This document shows, in pieces, positions 16,998 to 26,664 of a DNA stretch of 64,000 bases. The notes under the pieces were generated by a model. It was not told the origin of the DNA and did not search any database. It was given only the letters and a program-made list of their open reading frames with translations. Source of the DNA: JADGOV01 sp963814355. Lineage in GTDB: Bacteria; Actinomycetota; Actinomycetes; JADGOV01. The stretch lies in assembly GCA_963814355.1 (NCBI GenBank), contig CAWFCZ010000018.1, forward strand, positions 806,001 through 870,000, written 5' to 3'. The translations under genes and the position numbers were made by a program. The stretch's first letter is position 1. Each line of letters opens with the position of its first letter.

Positions 16998-17828
16998 ATG
17001 CGGTGGTCGAGTATCGGTTCGTCGCGGGCGTGCGGTCTGGGCACCATCGCCCTCGGGGCCGCCATCGCGCTGCCTGCCCTGCCGGTCGCCACGGCGACGG
17101 CGGCGCCGGCCACCGCGCTGCTCCGGGTGGCGCATCTCTCCCCCGGGGCGCCGGCGCTGCAGGCGCGGCTGGACGGTCGGGTGCTGACCGCCCCGCTGGA
17201 GTTCACCCACCTCTCCGGATACCTACGGGTACCGGCCGGATCTCACAGCGTGCAGTTGACCGGAGGAACGGTCAACGTCACCTCGCGGTCCGACTTCGCG
17301 GCCGGGAGCGCGCACACCGTGGCCGCCATGGGCGTCGCGGCCAAGTCGCTGGCCAAGGCCTTCGACGACCAGTTGCAGGCTCCCGCCGCCGGACAGGGCA
17401 AGGTCCGCGTCGTCCATGCCGCCCAGGGCGTGCCGCCGGCCGACGTCGTCGCCCAGACCGGCGCGGTGCTCTTCTCCGACATTGCTTTCGCCCAGGACCC
17501 CGGCTACCGCGCCGTCCCGGCCGGGTCCTACTCGGTCACCATGCGGCGGGCGGGTACCTCCGATGTCCTGCTGGCCGCCAAGGGCATCGCCGTGGCGCCG
17601 GGAACCATCGCCTCGATCTGGGCGGTCGGCGGCGGTGGCAAGGCGTTGCAGCTCATCCGCAGCAACGACGCGGCCGCGGCCTCCGCCGCCCCGGCCGGCG
17701 GGATGAACACCGGCCTGGGTGGCACCGCCCCCACGCAACCGGCGGCGCCGGTCTGGCCCGGCCTGGTCGGCGGGCTGACCGTCATGGCGGCCGGCGTGAT
17801 GTGGCTGAGTTACCGCCGTCGGGCCTGA
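16998..17828 (+). CDS. Secreted DUF4397 surface protein with C-terminal membrane anchor
   Basis: A 276-residue exported protein. The signal peptide ends near ATATAAP. Two DUF4397-type beta domains follow, each starting with a VRVVH/LRVAHLSPGAP phrase (about 42 and 136). The C-terminus has a hydrophobic helix (GLVGGLTVMAAGVMWLSY) and a basic RRRA tail, the layout of a wall-sorting signal, but I see no LPxTG or LAxTG before it; the nearest is the Pro/Ala-rich TAPTQPAAP. A sortase gene follows 30 bases downstream, so it may be a substrate with a non-standard motif, or simply membrane anchored. Confidence 0.8.
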   Translation: MRWSSIGSSRACGLGTIALGAAIALPALPVATATAAPATALLRVAHLSPGAPALQARLDGRVLTAPLEFTHLSGYLRVPAGSHSVQLTGGTVNVTSRSDFAAGSAHTVAAMGVAAKSLAKAFDDQLQAPAAGQGKVRVVHAAQGVPPADVVAQTGAVLFSDIAFAQDPGYRAVPAGSYSVTMRRAGTSDVLLAAKGIAVAPGTIASIWAVGGGGKALQLIRSNDAAAASAAPAGGMNTGLGGTAPTQPAAPVWPGLVGGLTVMAAGVMWLSYRRRA

Positions 17829-17858
17829 GGCCCAACGCGTGACCCCGGCGGCGACCCG

Positions 17859-18563
17859 GTGACCTGGCGTCGCCGCGCCCGTGGTCCGCGGCCGCTCGCG
17901 ATGGTCCCGATCTGCGCGGCGGCGCTTGTTGTATCCACCTCCGGTTGCGGGGCGCATCCCGAGCGGTCGTCGACGCTGGCTGCCGGTACGGCATCGGCGC
18001 CGGCCGGCTCCGCGGTCGCTACCACCCCGGTTCAACCCGAGGGCCGGCTTACCGAGACCACCACGAAGAACCTCCGCCCGGACGCGCCGTTGCCGGCAAG
18101 TTCGGCGTCCGTGCCGGCCGCGACGGCTCCGGTGAGCCTGCGGGTTCCGCGACTGGGGATCGGCACCGGCTTGGTGCGCCTCGGCCTGCAAGCCGACGGC
18201 ACCATGGCCGTGCCTCCCTCGGCGGCCACGGCCGGGTGGTACATCGGCGGGCCGGCGCCGGGACAGACCGGCCCCGCCGTGCTGGCCGGGCACGTCGACT
18301 CACGCACCGGCCCGGGAGTGTTCTACCGGCTGCGGGAGGCCCGGGTGGGGGACGCCGTGGTTGTTCGCCAGGCAGGCGGGCGAGACGTGCGCTTCGCCGT
18401 CACCGGCGTAGAGCGCTTCGCGAAGGCAGCGTTCCCCACCGACCAGGTCTTCGGCGCCACCCCGTTCGCCGAGTTGCGGCTGGTGACCTGCGGCGGATCC
18501 TTCGACTATGCAACGCGGCACTACCTCGACAACGTCGTGGTCTTCGCCCGTCGGGTGCGCTGA
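17859..18563 (+). CDS. Class F sortase
   Basis: A 234-residue sortase: N-terminal hydrophobic segment with a lipobox-like VSTSGC, a Ser/Thr/Pro linker, then the catalytic domain. The triad is visible: His in LAGHVDS, Cys in LVTCGG and Arg in TRHYLDN. RVPRLGIG and the PGQTGPAVLAGHVDS block are typical of class F in actinobacteria. The GTG at 17859 is the first start after a stop in frame. It is probably co-transcribed with the DUF4397 gene and converges with the DUF6113 gene. Confidence 0.9.
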   Translation: MTWRRRARGPRPLAMVPICAAALVVSTSGCGAHPERSSTLAAGTASAPAGSAVATTPVQPEGRLTETTTKNLRPDAPLPASSASVPAATAPVSLRVPRLGIGTGLVRLGLQADGTMAVPPSAATAGWYIGGPAPGQTGPAVLAGHVDSRTGPGVFYRLREARVGDAVVVRQAGGRDVRFAVTGVERFAKAAFPTDQVFGATPFAELRLVTCGGSFDYATRHYLDNVVVFARRVR

Positions 18564-18623
18564 GCCGGTACCCAGTGGGGCACGCCGCAGTAGACGTCGG
18601 CCTCCTACGGTGGTGATCCGGAG

Positions 18624-19109
18624 TCAGGCCACCAGTCGCCCGCCAACCGCGGCCGCCACCCAGGCCGCGGCGCCGAGCAGCAGGAAGGCGACACCGCGGC
18701 CACTGTTAGTGATCACCACGTCACCTTCTCCGCGACTACTGCTGAGCAGCAGGACGCTGATCAGCCAGCCCAAGGCGGGGGCCGCCGCCGCTGTCCGGTT
18801 ACCGGTGATCCGAACCGCCCACAACCCGGTGGCCACGTTCCCGATCACGGCCACCACCGGGCCGACCGGTACGGCGACGGCGGACAGGTGCAGCACCTCG
18901 AGGGCGAGAAAGGCGCCGATCAGCCCGAGCTCGACACCGATGAATCCGAGCACGAGGTAGGTGGCCCGACGGCTGCGGAGGCCGGCAAAACGCTGGGCGA
19001 ACGGCGGCCGCGGCGACCGGGCGGCGACCCCCGGGTCGGTGCCGTCGATCGCGGTCACGGAGGAGTCCGCGGCCGGCGTCGGCGGCTCGCCGCGAGAGGC
19101 GTTCACCAT
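18624..19109 (-). CDS. DUF6113 family membrane protein
   Basis: A 161-residue protein with a Pro/Ser-rich N-terminus and four predicted membrane helices: YLVLGFIGVELGLIGAFLAL, VPVGPVVAVIGNVATGLW, the APALGWLISVLLL segment and VAFLLLGAAAWVAAAVG. The pattern matches DUF6113, which in Streptomyces follows mshB. Function unknown. It starts seven bases after the stop of the FtsH-like gene, so the two share an operon downstream of mshB. Confidence 0.8.
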   Translation of the reverse strand: MVNASRGEPPTPAADSSVTAIDGTDPGVAARSPRPPFAQRFAGLRSRRATYLVLGFIGVELGLIGAFLALEVLHLSAVAVPVGPVVAVIGNVATGLWAVRITGNRTAAAAPALGWLISVLLLSSSRGEGDVVITNSGRGVAFLLLGAAAWVAAAVGGRLVA

Positions 19110-19116
19110 CCGAAGC

Positions 19117-21042
19117 CTACGTCGTCGCGAGATCGGTCCCGGTCAGATCGGAGGCCGAAAGATCGGGCGCGCCCGATCCGCGGCGTTCCAAGGCGCCGGC
19201 CAACACCGCCGAAATCTCGCCGCCGACCAGTTCGCTTCGTCCGAGCAAGGCGTCCCGCAGCGCCTCGAGCAGGTCCCGGTTGGTGGCCAAGATCGCCGCA
19301 GCGGCCGCCTGCTCCCCTCGAAGCAGTGTCTCGACCTGGCTCCGGCCCTCGCCGTCGGCCAGTACCCGACCAGCGACGTTGGTGTCGCTGAAGGCGCCGG
19401 AGCGCACCGCCGCGAACGACACCAGGGTGTCCAGCATTCCGCAGGCACCGACCATCTCGGCCGCCACGTTGGTGGCGTAGAGCAGATCGCCACCCGGCCC
19501 GGTGGTCACATCGCCGAAGCAGAGCGCTTCGGCGCACTGGCCGCCGAACGCGATCCGGATCAGGGTTCGCAACTCTCTCCCGGAGCGGGTGTAGACGTCG
19601 TCGGCGTCGCCGTGGGCCAGGAGCCCGAGCGAGGTCTGACGCTTGACGATGGAGAGCAACTCCAACCGCCGGTGCGGGGCGGCGAGGTAAGCGATGACAG
19701 CGTGCCCGGCCTCATGGGTGGCGACCAGCCGCCGCTCATGGTCGGTGTACGCGGTGGGGTTGGCGACCCCGAGCTCCAGCGTGAGCCGGGCGTCGGTGAC
19801 GTCGGCGCGGTCCATCGCCGGGGCGTTGCGGCGGACCGCGTTCACCAGTGCCTCGTCCAGGAGTCCTTCGATCATGGCCGGCGTGTAGCCGGTGGTGACC
19901 GCGGCGAGCGCGGCCCGCTCTTGTTCGCCGTCCAGGGCCTCGACGTGCGCCTTCTTGGCGAGGTAGTGGTCGAGCAATGCCCGGCGCCCGTCCCGTCCCG
20001 GTGGGTCGAAGGTGAGCCGCCGGTCCAGCCGGCCCGGCCGGAGCAGCGCCGGATCCAGCCCATCGGCCCGGTTGGTGGAGGCGACCAGCAGGATGTTGGC
20101 TGGCGGTGTGACCGGCTTGCGCAGCTGGCGGTGCGCCGGCAGCAGCAGGTTGACCCGGTCGAGCAGGCCGCCGATGACTTTGTCCCGGCGGGCCGGCTCG
20201 TCGAAGGACTGCAGCTGGACCAGCAGCTCGTTGACCACCGGTCCGGCCAGGTCGGAGGTACCGAAAGAGTGACGCACCTGCCCGGACCCGGCCGATGCGG
20301 CCGCATACCCGGCCGGCAATCCGGTCAGCCCGCCGCAGCCGAGGATCGCCGCCGGTGCCGGAGTCATCTCCAGGCCCTGCCTGGTGCCGGCGATCGCGTC
20401 GAACTCGTCGATGAATCCGATCGCACCCCCCTCGCGGCGGGCCGCGGTGCGCAGCGCGCGGAAGTAGGACCGCACCTTGCGGGCCGTGGCGCCGTAGTAG
20501 GAGGACTGGAAGGACGACGCCGAGGCGAACAGGAACGGAACGCCGGCCTCGGCAGCCAGCGCCTTGGCGGTGTACGTCTTCCCCGTACCTGGCGGCCCCT
20601 CGAACAACAGCCCGCGGCGCGGCCGGCCACCCATGTCACGGGCGAAGGTGTCCGCGGCCAGGAAGAGGTTGAGCGAGCGCACGACCTCCTGCTTCACCGC
20701 GTCGATCCCGACGATATCGGCCAGCCGTACGTCGATCTGCTCCGGCCGGTACGCCACGTGTGGGGACCGACCGGTGAACACCTGGCTGCCCACCAGGACG
20801 AAGGCGAGCAGGACGAAGAACAGGATCGGGGTCACCGCCAGCCAGTCGATCGTCGGCGGCGCAAACGGCCGTGCGCCGCCGGTCACGGCTCGAAACCAGG
20901 CCAGCGCCACGATGAGCCAGACCAGTACGGCGAACTTCCCTAGCCGGTAGCGCCGCAGTCGCTCCCGGCGCAGGCCGACATCGCTACCCGGCAAGGCCAG
21001 CACCTCGTGGTGCGAAAGGTCGCGAAGCGCGGAGGCGGGCAC
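19117..21042 (-). CDS. FtsH-like membrane-bound AAA+ zinc protease
   Basis: A 641-residue membrane protease-ATPase. Two membrane helices sit at about 37-53 and 67-89 with a short loop between. The AAA domain has Walker A GPPGTGKT (149-156), Walker B in AIGFIDEFDA, and an Arg-finger region TNRADGLDPALLRPGRLDR. Between Walker B and this region is an insertion of about 70 residues, longer than in FtsH. The M41 zinc motif is HEAGH (443-447), with the distal Asp in TTGPGGDLLYAT. The GTG at 21042 follows GAGGAG. It is not the housekeeping ftsH by context: it sits between mshB and DUF6113. Substrates unknown. Confidence 0.9.
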   Translation of the reverse strand: MPASALRDLSHHEVLALPGSDVGLRRERLRRYRLGKFAVLVWLIVALAWFRAVTGGARPFAPPTIDWLAVTPILFFVLLAFVLVGSQVFTGRSPHVAYRPEQIDVRLADIVGIDAVKQEVVRSLNLFLAADTFARDMGGRPRRGLLFEGPPGTGKTYTAKALAAEAGVPFLFASASSFQSSYYGATARKVRSYFRALRTAARREGGAIGFIDEFDAIAGTRQGLEMTPAPAAILGCGGLTGLPAGYAAASAGSGQVRHSFGTSDLAGPVVNELLVQLQSFDEPARRDKVIGGLLDRVNLLLPAHRQLRKPVTPPANILLVASTNRADGLDPALLRPGRLDRRLTFDPPGRDGRRALLDHYLAKKAHVEALDGEQERAALAAVTTGYTPAMIEGLLDEALVNAVRRNAPAMDRADVTDARLTLELGVANPTAYTDHERRLVATHEAGHAVIAYLAAPHRRLELLSIVKRQTSLGLLAHGDADDVYTRSGRELRTLIRIAFGGQCAEALCFGDVTTGPGGDLLYATNVAAEMVGACGMLDTLVSFAAVRSGAFSDTNVAGRVLADGEGRSQVETLLRGEQAAAAAILATNRDLLEALRDALLGRSELVGGEISAVLAGALERRGSGAPDLSASDLTGTDLATT

Positions 21043-21265
21043 GGGACTCCTCGGGCTGGCACAGCGGTATGTCCCCAGTGTCACGCACTGTGAGGGAATG
21101 TCGGCTCCATTGCGGCGGCATTCACCCGCCCGGGCTATCCAGCCGGCCGGTCGGCACCCGATCGGTGCCTCGAGTGACGTGCCGGGCTCAGCACCTGGAC
21201 CCGGCGGCCGGCTCGGCGATACCACCTCAGGGAACTACGGCACCGCGCGTCCAGCAGCTCCTGCC

Positions 21266-22285
21266 TCACATCCCGGCGAACAGGTCGGCTTCCCAGCCGT
21301 GCGCACCGTCACCGGGGCCTCGCCGGCCGCGGACGAGTTGGAAGTGCTCGACACCCCAGGCCGCCTTGCCGATGCCGTCGGCGAGGGCGAAGAACGGCCC
21401 GTCCACGGCAATCTGGGTCTTGTGGGCGCGCATCGCCGCCATCTTGGCGTCAAAGTGCTCCCGGGCATCGATCCGGGTGGTGACTACCTCGTCCGGTACG
21501 CCAACCCCAAGTTCGGCCGCGGAGGTGACCTCCGGCCCCCAGAACTGCGCCGCGTCCGAGTGGTCGCGCAGTCTGTCAATCATGTCCTGCAGAGCCGAAT
21601 AGGGCGTCGCCACGTAGTAGAGCTTCGAAGGCTGCCATGGCACCCCGGCATCGGGGAACCGGGCCGGATCCGCGGCCGCGTCATAGGCGGCAACCGCTAC
21701 CCGGTTCGCCTGAATGTGATCGGGGTGGCCGTAATCGCCGTTCTCGTTGTACGTGATGACGACCTGCGGGCGCACCTCCCGGAGGATCGCGACCAACTCG
21801 CCGGCGGCCTCGTCCAGGTCGGCTTGCCAGAACGTCCCCGGTGCCTCGTTGGTCGACAGCCCCATCATCCCGGAGTCCCGCCACCGTCCGGGCCCGCCGA
21901 GGAACCGGTGGTCGCCGACGCCGAGTGCCTCGCAGGCCACCGCCAGCTCCTCGATCCGATGCCGGCCCAGACCGTCATCGGCGCTGGCCGCCAGGTGGGC
22001 GAGTTCGGGGACCAGTACCTCACCCTCCTCCCCCAACGTGCAGGTCACCAGTGTGACGAGCGCGCCTTCGGCGGCGTACTTGGCCATCGTCGCGCCGGTG
22101 ACGATCGTCTCGTCGTCGGGGTGGGCGTGCACCAGCAGGATCCGCTTGGGGGTGTCCAGGGCGTCCATCGCCACGGTCTCCCCCAGCGGCTCGACCGCTC
22201 GGGCGGCCGCCGCCAGCACCGCTTCGGCCGCGCTGGGGTCCAGCCGCTCACCGGGTTCCGGCCCCACTGGCTCCATCGTGGTCAT
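21266..22285 (-). CDS. mshB: GlcNAc-Ins deacetylase of mycothiol biosynthesis
   Basis: A 339-residue zinc deacetylase that removes acetate from GlcNAc-inositol, the second step of mycothiol synthesis. The zinc motif AHPDDE is at 54-59, with the distal His in YGHPDHIQANR and the catalytic region GEEGEVLVPELAHL. Family members usually begin just before HAHPDDE, so about 39 N-terminal residues look extra; the ATG at 22168 with GGGGAG upstream is an alternative start. The ATG at 22285 is used because it lies eight bases after TAGGGT. The mca homologue is at 56.2 kb. Confidence 0.95.
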   Translation of the reverse strand: MTTMEPVGPEPGERLDPSAAEAVLAAAARAVEPLGETVAMDALDTPKRILLVHAHPDDETIVTGATMAKYAAEGALVTLVTCTLGEEGEVLVPELAHLAASADDGLGRHRIEELAVACEALGVGDHRFLGGPGRWRDSGMMGLSTNEAPGTFWQADLDEAAGELVAILREVRPQVVITYNENGDYGHPDHIQANRVAVAAYDAAADPARFPDAGVPWQPSKLYYVATPYSALQDMIDRLRDHSDAAQFWGPEVTSAAELGVGVPDEVVTTRIDAREHFDAKMAAMRAHKTQIAVDGPFFALADGIGKAAWGVEHFQLVRGRRGPGDGAHGWEADLFAGM

Positions 22286-22299
22286 GACGTCGCACCCTA
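22286..22299 (-). promoter_or_regulatory. Candidate leaderless promoter -10 (TAGGGT) for mshB
   Basis: TAGGGT at 22294-22299 on the minus strand is eight bases from the ATG at 22285. Confidence 0.45.
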
Positions 22300-22335
22300 C
22301 GTGCCGTGGACAGTGCTCTGGCGCCGGCCGGCTTA

Positions 22336-22393
22336 CCGTGATCCAGGCCCCGCCAGCCCCACCCGGGTGTGGCCGGCGGGGCCTGGATCACGG
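22336..22393 (-). terminator. Long near-perfect palindrome after typA
   Basis: A perfect 19-base inverted repeat: CCGTGATCCAGGCCCCGCC at 22336-22354 pairs with 22375-22393. The 20-base loop contains the self-complementary CACCCGGGTG, so almost the whole 58 bases can fold into one stem. It lies 55 bases after the typA stop and before the mshB promoter, so it probably ends typA transcription. There is no T-run, as is common for actinobacterial hairpins. Confidence 0.7.
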
Positions 22394-22447
22394 CGGCTGG
22401 GGCCGGTCGCAGTGCGGGTGGTGCCCGCGAGCTTGATCACCTGACGC

Positions 22448-24310
<1,863 letters not shown>

Positions 24311-24324
24311 GGGCCCCCAGTCTA
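24311..24324 (-). promoter_or_regulatory. Candidate leaderless promoter -10 (TAGACT) for typA
   Basis: TAGACT at 24319-24324 (minus strand) stands eight bases before the typA GTG. Confidence 0.45.
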
Positions 24325-24356
24325 GGTCGCCCGCGCACCGGCCGCCGGGGCGACGA

Positions 24357-24766
24357 TCAGCCGGCCAGCACCGCCACCAGCTCGGTGACCAGCGGCCGGT
24401 CGGCCGGTATCCAGTCCAGCCGGCTGAGGTCCTGGGCGGTGACCCAGCGCAGTTCCGCGTGGACGCGTGCCGCTGGGCGGCAGTCCGGCGGCAACGACCC
24501 GATCCAGACCCGGAGGACCGCGCCGCCGGCCAGCGGCAGGTCAGCGCCGAGCCGCTGACCCAGGTCGATATCGACCGCCAGCTCGCCAGCTCCTCGCGGC
24601 ACTCCCGCCGCAACGCGTCGGTGTCCTGCTCTCCCGGCTCCACCTTGCCGCCGGGGAACTCCCAGCGGCCGGCGAGCGCCGGCGGCCGGCGACGCCGACC
24701 CACCAGGACCCGGGCCCCGGGGCCGCGGCCCTCCACCAACGCAGCACCGACCACGATCTGCGGCAT
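24357..24766 (-). pseudogene. mutT2-like Nudix hydrolase broken by an 8-bp tandem duplication
   Basis: The gene starts at ATG 24766 after GGGAGG and reads MPQIVVGAALVEG, then the Nudix box GKVEPGEQDTDALRRECREE as far as REELA. Here GAGCTGGC (minus strand) is repeated directly (24577-24584 and 24585-24592). The extra 8 bases throw the frame off: the original phase loses the family, while the next frame continues as VDIDLGQRLGADLPL, LRWVTAQDLSRLDW and VTELVAVLAG to a normal stop at 24357. Removing one copy restores REELAVDIDL, a perfect Nudix continuation. The intact enzyme would clean 8-oxo or methylated nucleotides; mutT2 lies near typA in Mycobacterium. Confidence 0.85.
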
Positions 24767-24790
24767 GTGCCTCCCACTGGCTGAGCACTT

Positions 24791-24874
24791 GGACACACAA
24801 TGGCCGCCAAGAAGGCCAAGTCGATCGTAGAGCTGAGCGTGGCGATCTTGACGAGACTGGACCATTGTGTGTCC
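24791..24874. repeat. 13-bp perfect inverted repeat flanking 58 bases
   Basis: GGACACACAATGG at 24791-24803 and its exact complement CCATTGTGTGTCC at 24862-24874. The 58 bases between are less GC-rich than the neighbours. It lies between the broken mutT and the pterin dehydratase gene, a 235-base interval with no other gene. Arms of this size and spacing could be ends of a tiny mobile element or a stem-loop; no target-site duplication was found. Confidence 0.6.
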
Positions 24875-25001
24875 TTTTGCTCACCGAGCCTCGCGCATTG
24901 CTTGTTCCGAGGCGAGATCACCGTCTTCGCACGTTGTCGGGCACACTGGTCGCGACCATGACGACCCGACCGGGTCGGATGCGCAGCGCACGGAGGAAGC
25001 C

Positions 25002-25571
25002 ATGCCGACCCTGCTGGACGACCGGCTCGTTGCCGACGCACTCACCGCGCTGACCAGGTGGGCCGGAGACGCCAAGCGGATTGTCCGTACCGTGTCGATC
25101 AGCGGGGCCGCGGCGGAAACACTCCTCGCCGAGGTTGCCGTAACCGCCGACGCGATGGACCACCACCCTGACGTGGAGCGCTCCGGCGAGGCGGTCGTCT
25201 TCGGGCTGAGCACACACTCCGCCGGCGGCGTCACCGAGTACGACATCGCGCTGGCCTCCCGGATCGACGACCTGATCAGCAAGGTCACCGGTACGGGCGG
25301 CGGCACCATCGTCGGCGCGCCCACCGCCGAAGGCAGCAGCGGCGGCGGCGACAGTCACGTGGGGACCGGCCACCGGGCCGGGGGGTCCTCCGGGTCGGAC
25401 GTCGACGTGCCTGCCGACGCGTCGGAAACCGCCGCACTCGGTGAGAATCTCGCCGGAGTGCCGGCCGAGCCGCAGCCCGGAATAGGACGCCCAGAGGGCC
25501 AGGGCACGCCGCCGGCCGGACAGAACGTCGAGCTGCCAGCGGATGAAGGCGGCCCGGGCGACCGGACGTGA
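25002..25571 (+). CDS. 4a-hydroxytetrahydrobiopterin dehydratase with long C-terminal extension
   Basis: A 189-residue protein. Residues about 1-95 are a pterin-4a-carbinolamine dehydratase domain: VAVTADAMDHHPDVE gives the paired His-His-Pro motif, and STHSAGGVTEYDIALASRID the second conserved block. After this comes a Gly/Ser/Pro/acidic tail of about 90 residues with no recognisable domain, unusual for a family of about 95-110 residues. The ATG at 25002 follows GGAGG. Its TGA overlaps the GTG of the next gene. Recycling of pterin cofactor is the family role; the tail may be disordered. Confidence 0.8.
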   Translation: MPTLLDDRLVADALTALTRWAGDAKRIVRTVSISGAAAETLLAEVAVTADAMDHHPDVERSGEAVVFGLSTHSAGGVTEYDIALASRIDDLISKVTGTGGGTIVGAPTAEGSSGGGDSHVGTGHRAGGSSGSDVDVPADASETAALGENLAGVPAEPQPGIGRPEGQGTPPAGQNVELPADEGGPGDRT

Positions 25572-26617
25572 AGCAGGTCGGCATCACCGGCGCGCCCTAT
25601 TCCGGGAAGACGACCTTTTTCAACGCTTTGACCTCGGCCGGCGCCACCTCCGGCGGGGCCAAGGCCAACGTGGCCGTCGTACCGGTACCCGATCCGCGGG
25701 TCGACCGGCTGAGCGAGTTGCACAGCTCGAAGAAGTCGGTGTACACCCAGCTCAAGTTTCTCGACGTCGCCGGGCTGGCCAAGGGGGCCGGGCTGTCGGC
25801 GTCCATCCTCGGTGCGCTGCGCGAAGTCGACGCGCTGGCCATCGTGGTGCGGGCCTACGGCCCGGATGCCGACCCGGCGGCTGAGTTGGCCGACGTCGCG
25901 CTGGAACTGGCGCTGGCCGATCTCCAGACGCTGTCCGGGGCGGCGGACCGGGCCCAGAAGAAGGGCCGCATCGGGGACAAGGCGGCCCGGTCCGATGCGG
26001 AGATACTCCAGCGGGCCACCGCACTGCTCGAGCGGGGCCAACCGCTGCGCTCATCGAGCTGGGAGCCGGCCGAGCTGGCGGTGTTCCGCAACTATGCCCC
26101 ACTGACTCTCAAACCCGCTGTGGTGGTACTCAACACCGAGGACGAGGCGGCCCCGGACGCTGCGGATCTGGCTCGGAATTTGGCCGGCAGCCTGGGCGCG
26201 GGGGGAGGTGCCGACGGTGAGGGCCTGGCCGTACCGGCCAGGCTGGAGGCCGAGGTGGCCGGGATGGCGCCCGAGGAGTCTGCCGAGTTGCTGGCCGAGT
26301 TCGGGGTCACGGTGGGCGCGCTACCGTCGGTGATCGCCACCGCGTACCGCCTACTCGGGTTGTTGACCTTCCTGACCACCGGCGAGGACGAGTCGCGAGC
26401 CTGGGAGCTGCGCCGGGGGGCCACCGCCCCGGAGGCGGCCGGCGCGATCCACTCCGATCTGCAGCGTGGATTCATCCGGGCCGAGGTGGTGGCCTATGAC
26501 GAACTGATCGCCGCCGGGAGCTGGGACGGCGCCCGGGCCGCCGGCCAGCTGCGGGTGGAAGGCAAGGAGTACCTCGTCGCCGAAGGCGACGTGATGAACA
26601 TCCGCTTCGCCGTCTGA
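25568..26617 (+). CDS. YchF-like GTPase with C-terminal TGS-like domain
   Basis: A 349-residue Obg-superfamily P-loop protein related to YchF. It starts at GTG 25568 (GTGA overlap with the dehydratase). The G1 loop is GAPYSGKTT instead of the usual GxPNVGKST. G3 is DVAGLAKGA, and in place of a GTP-specific NKxD it has VLNTEDE, like the NxxE of ATP-preferring YchF. A helical middle region follows (LSGAADRAQKKGRIGDKAAR), then the C-terminal DUF933/TGS block (IHSDLQRGFIRAEVVAYDEL ... EYLVAEGDVMNIRF). Matches the position of Rv1112 next to the ispH region in Mycobacterium. Confidence 0.85.
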   Translation: MKQVGITGAPYSGKTTFFNALTSAGATSGGAKANVAVVPVPDPRVDRLSELHSSKKSVYTQLKFLDVAGLAKGAGLSASILGALREVDALAIVVRAYGPDADPAAELADVALELALADLQTLSGAADRAQKKGRIGDKAARSDAEILQRATALLERGQPLRSSSWEPAELAVFRNYAPLTLKPAVVVLNTEDEAAPDAADLARNLAGSLGAGGGADGEGLAVPARLEAEVAGMAPEESAELLAEFGVTVGALPSVIATAYRLLGLLTFLTTGEDESRAWELRRGATAPEAAGAIHSDLQRGFIRAEVVAYDELIAAGSWDGARAAGQLRVEGKEYLVAEGDVMNIRFAV

Positions 26618-26664
26618 CGGTCGACCACCGCGAAACTGTCAGACCCGTCGGGCACGCTCCGGCC

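Noticed and set aside
18961..20943. 660-codon plus-strand open frame opposite the FtsH-like gene
   Set aside because: It is the antisense shadow of a gene with clear AAA and M41 motifs; its composition is Arg/Gly/Gln-rich without any family pattern.
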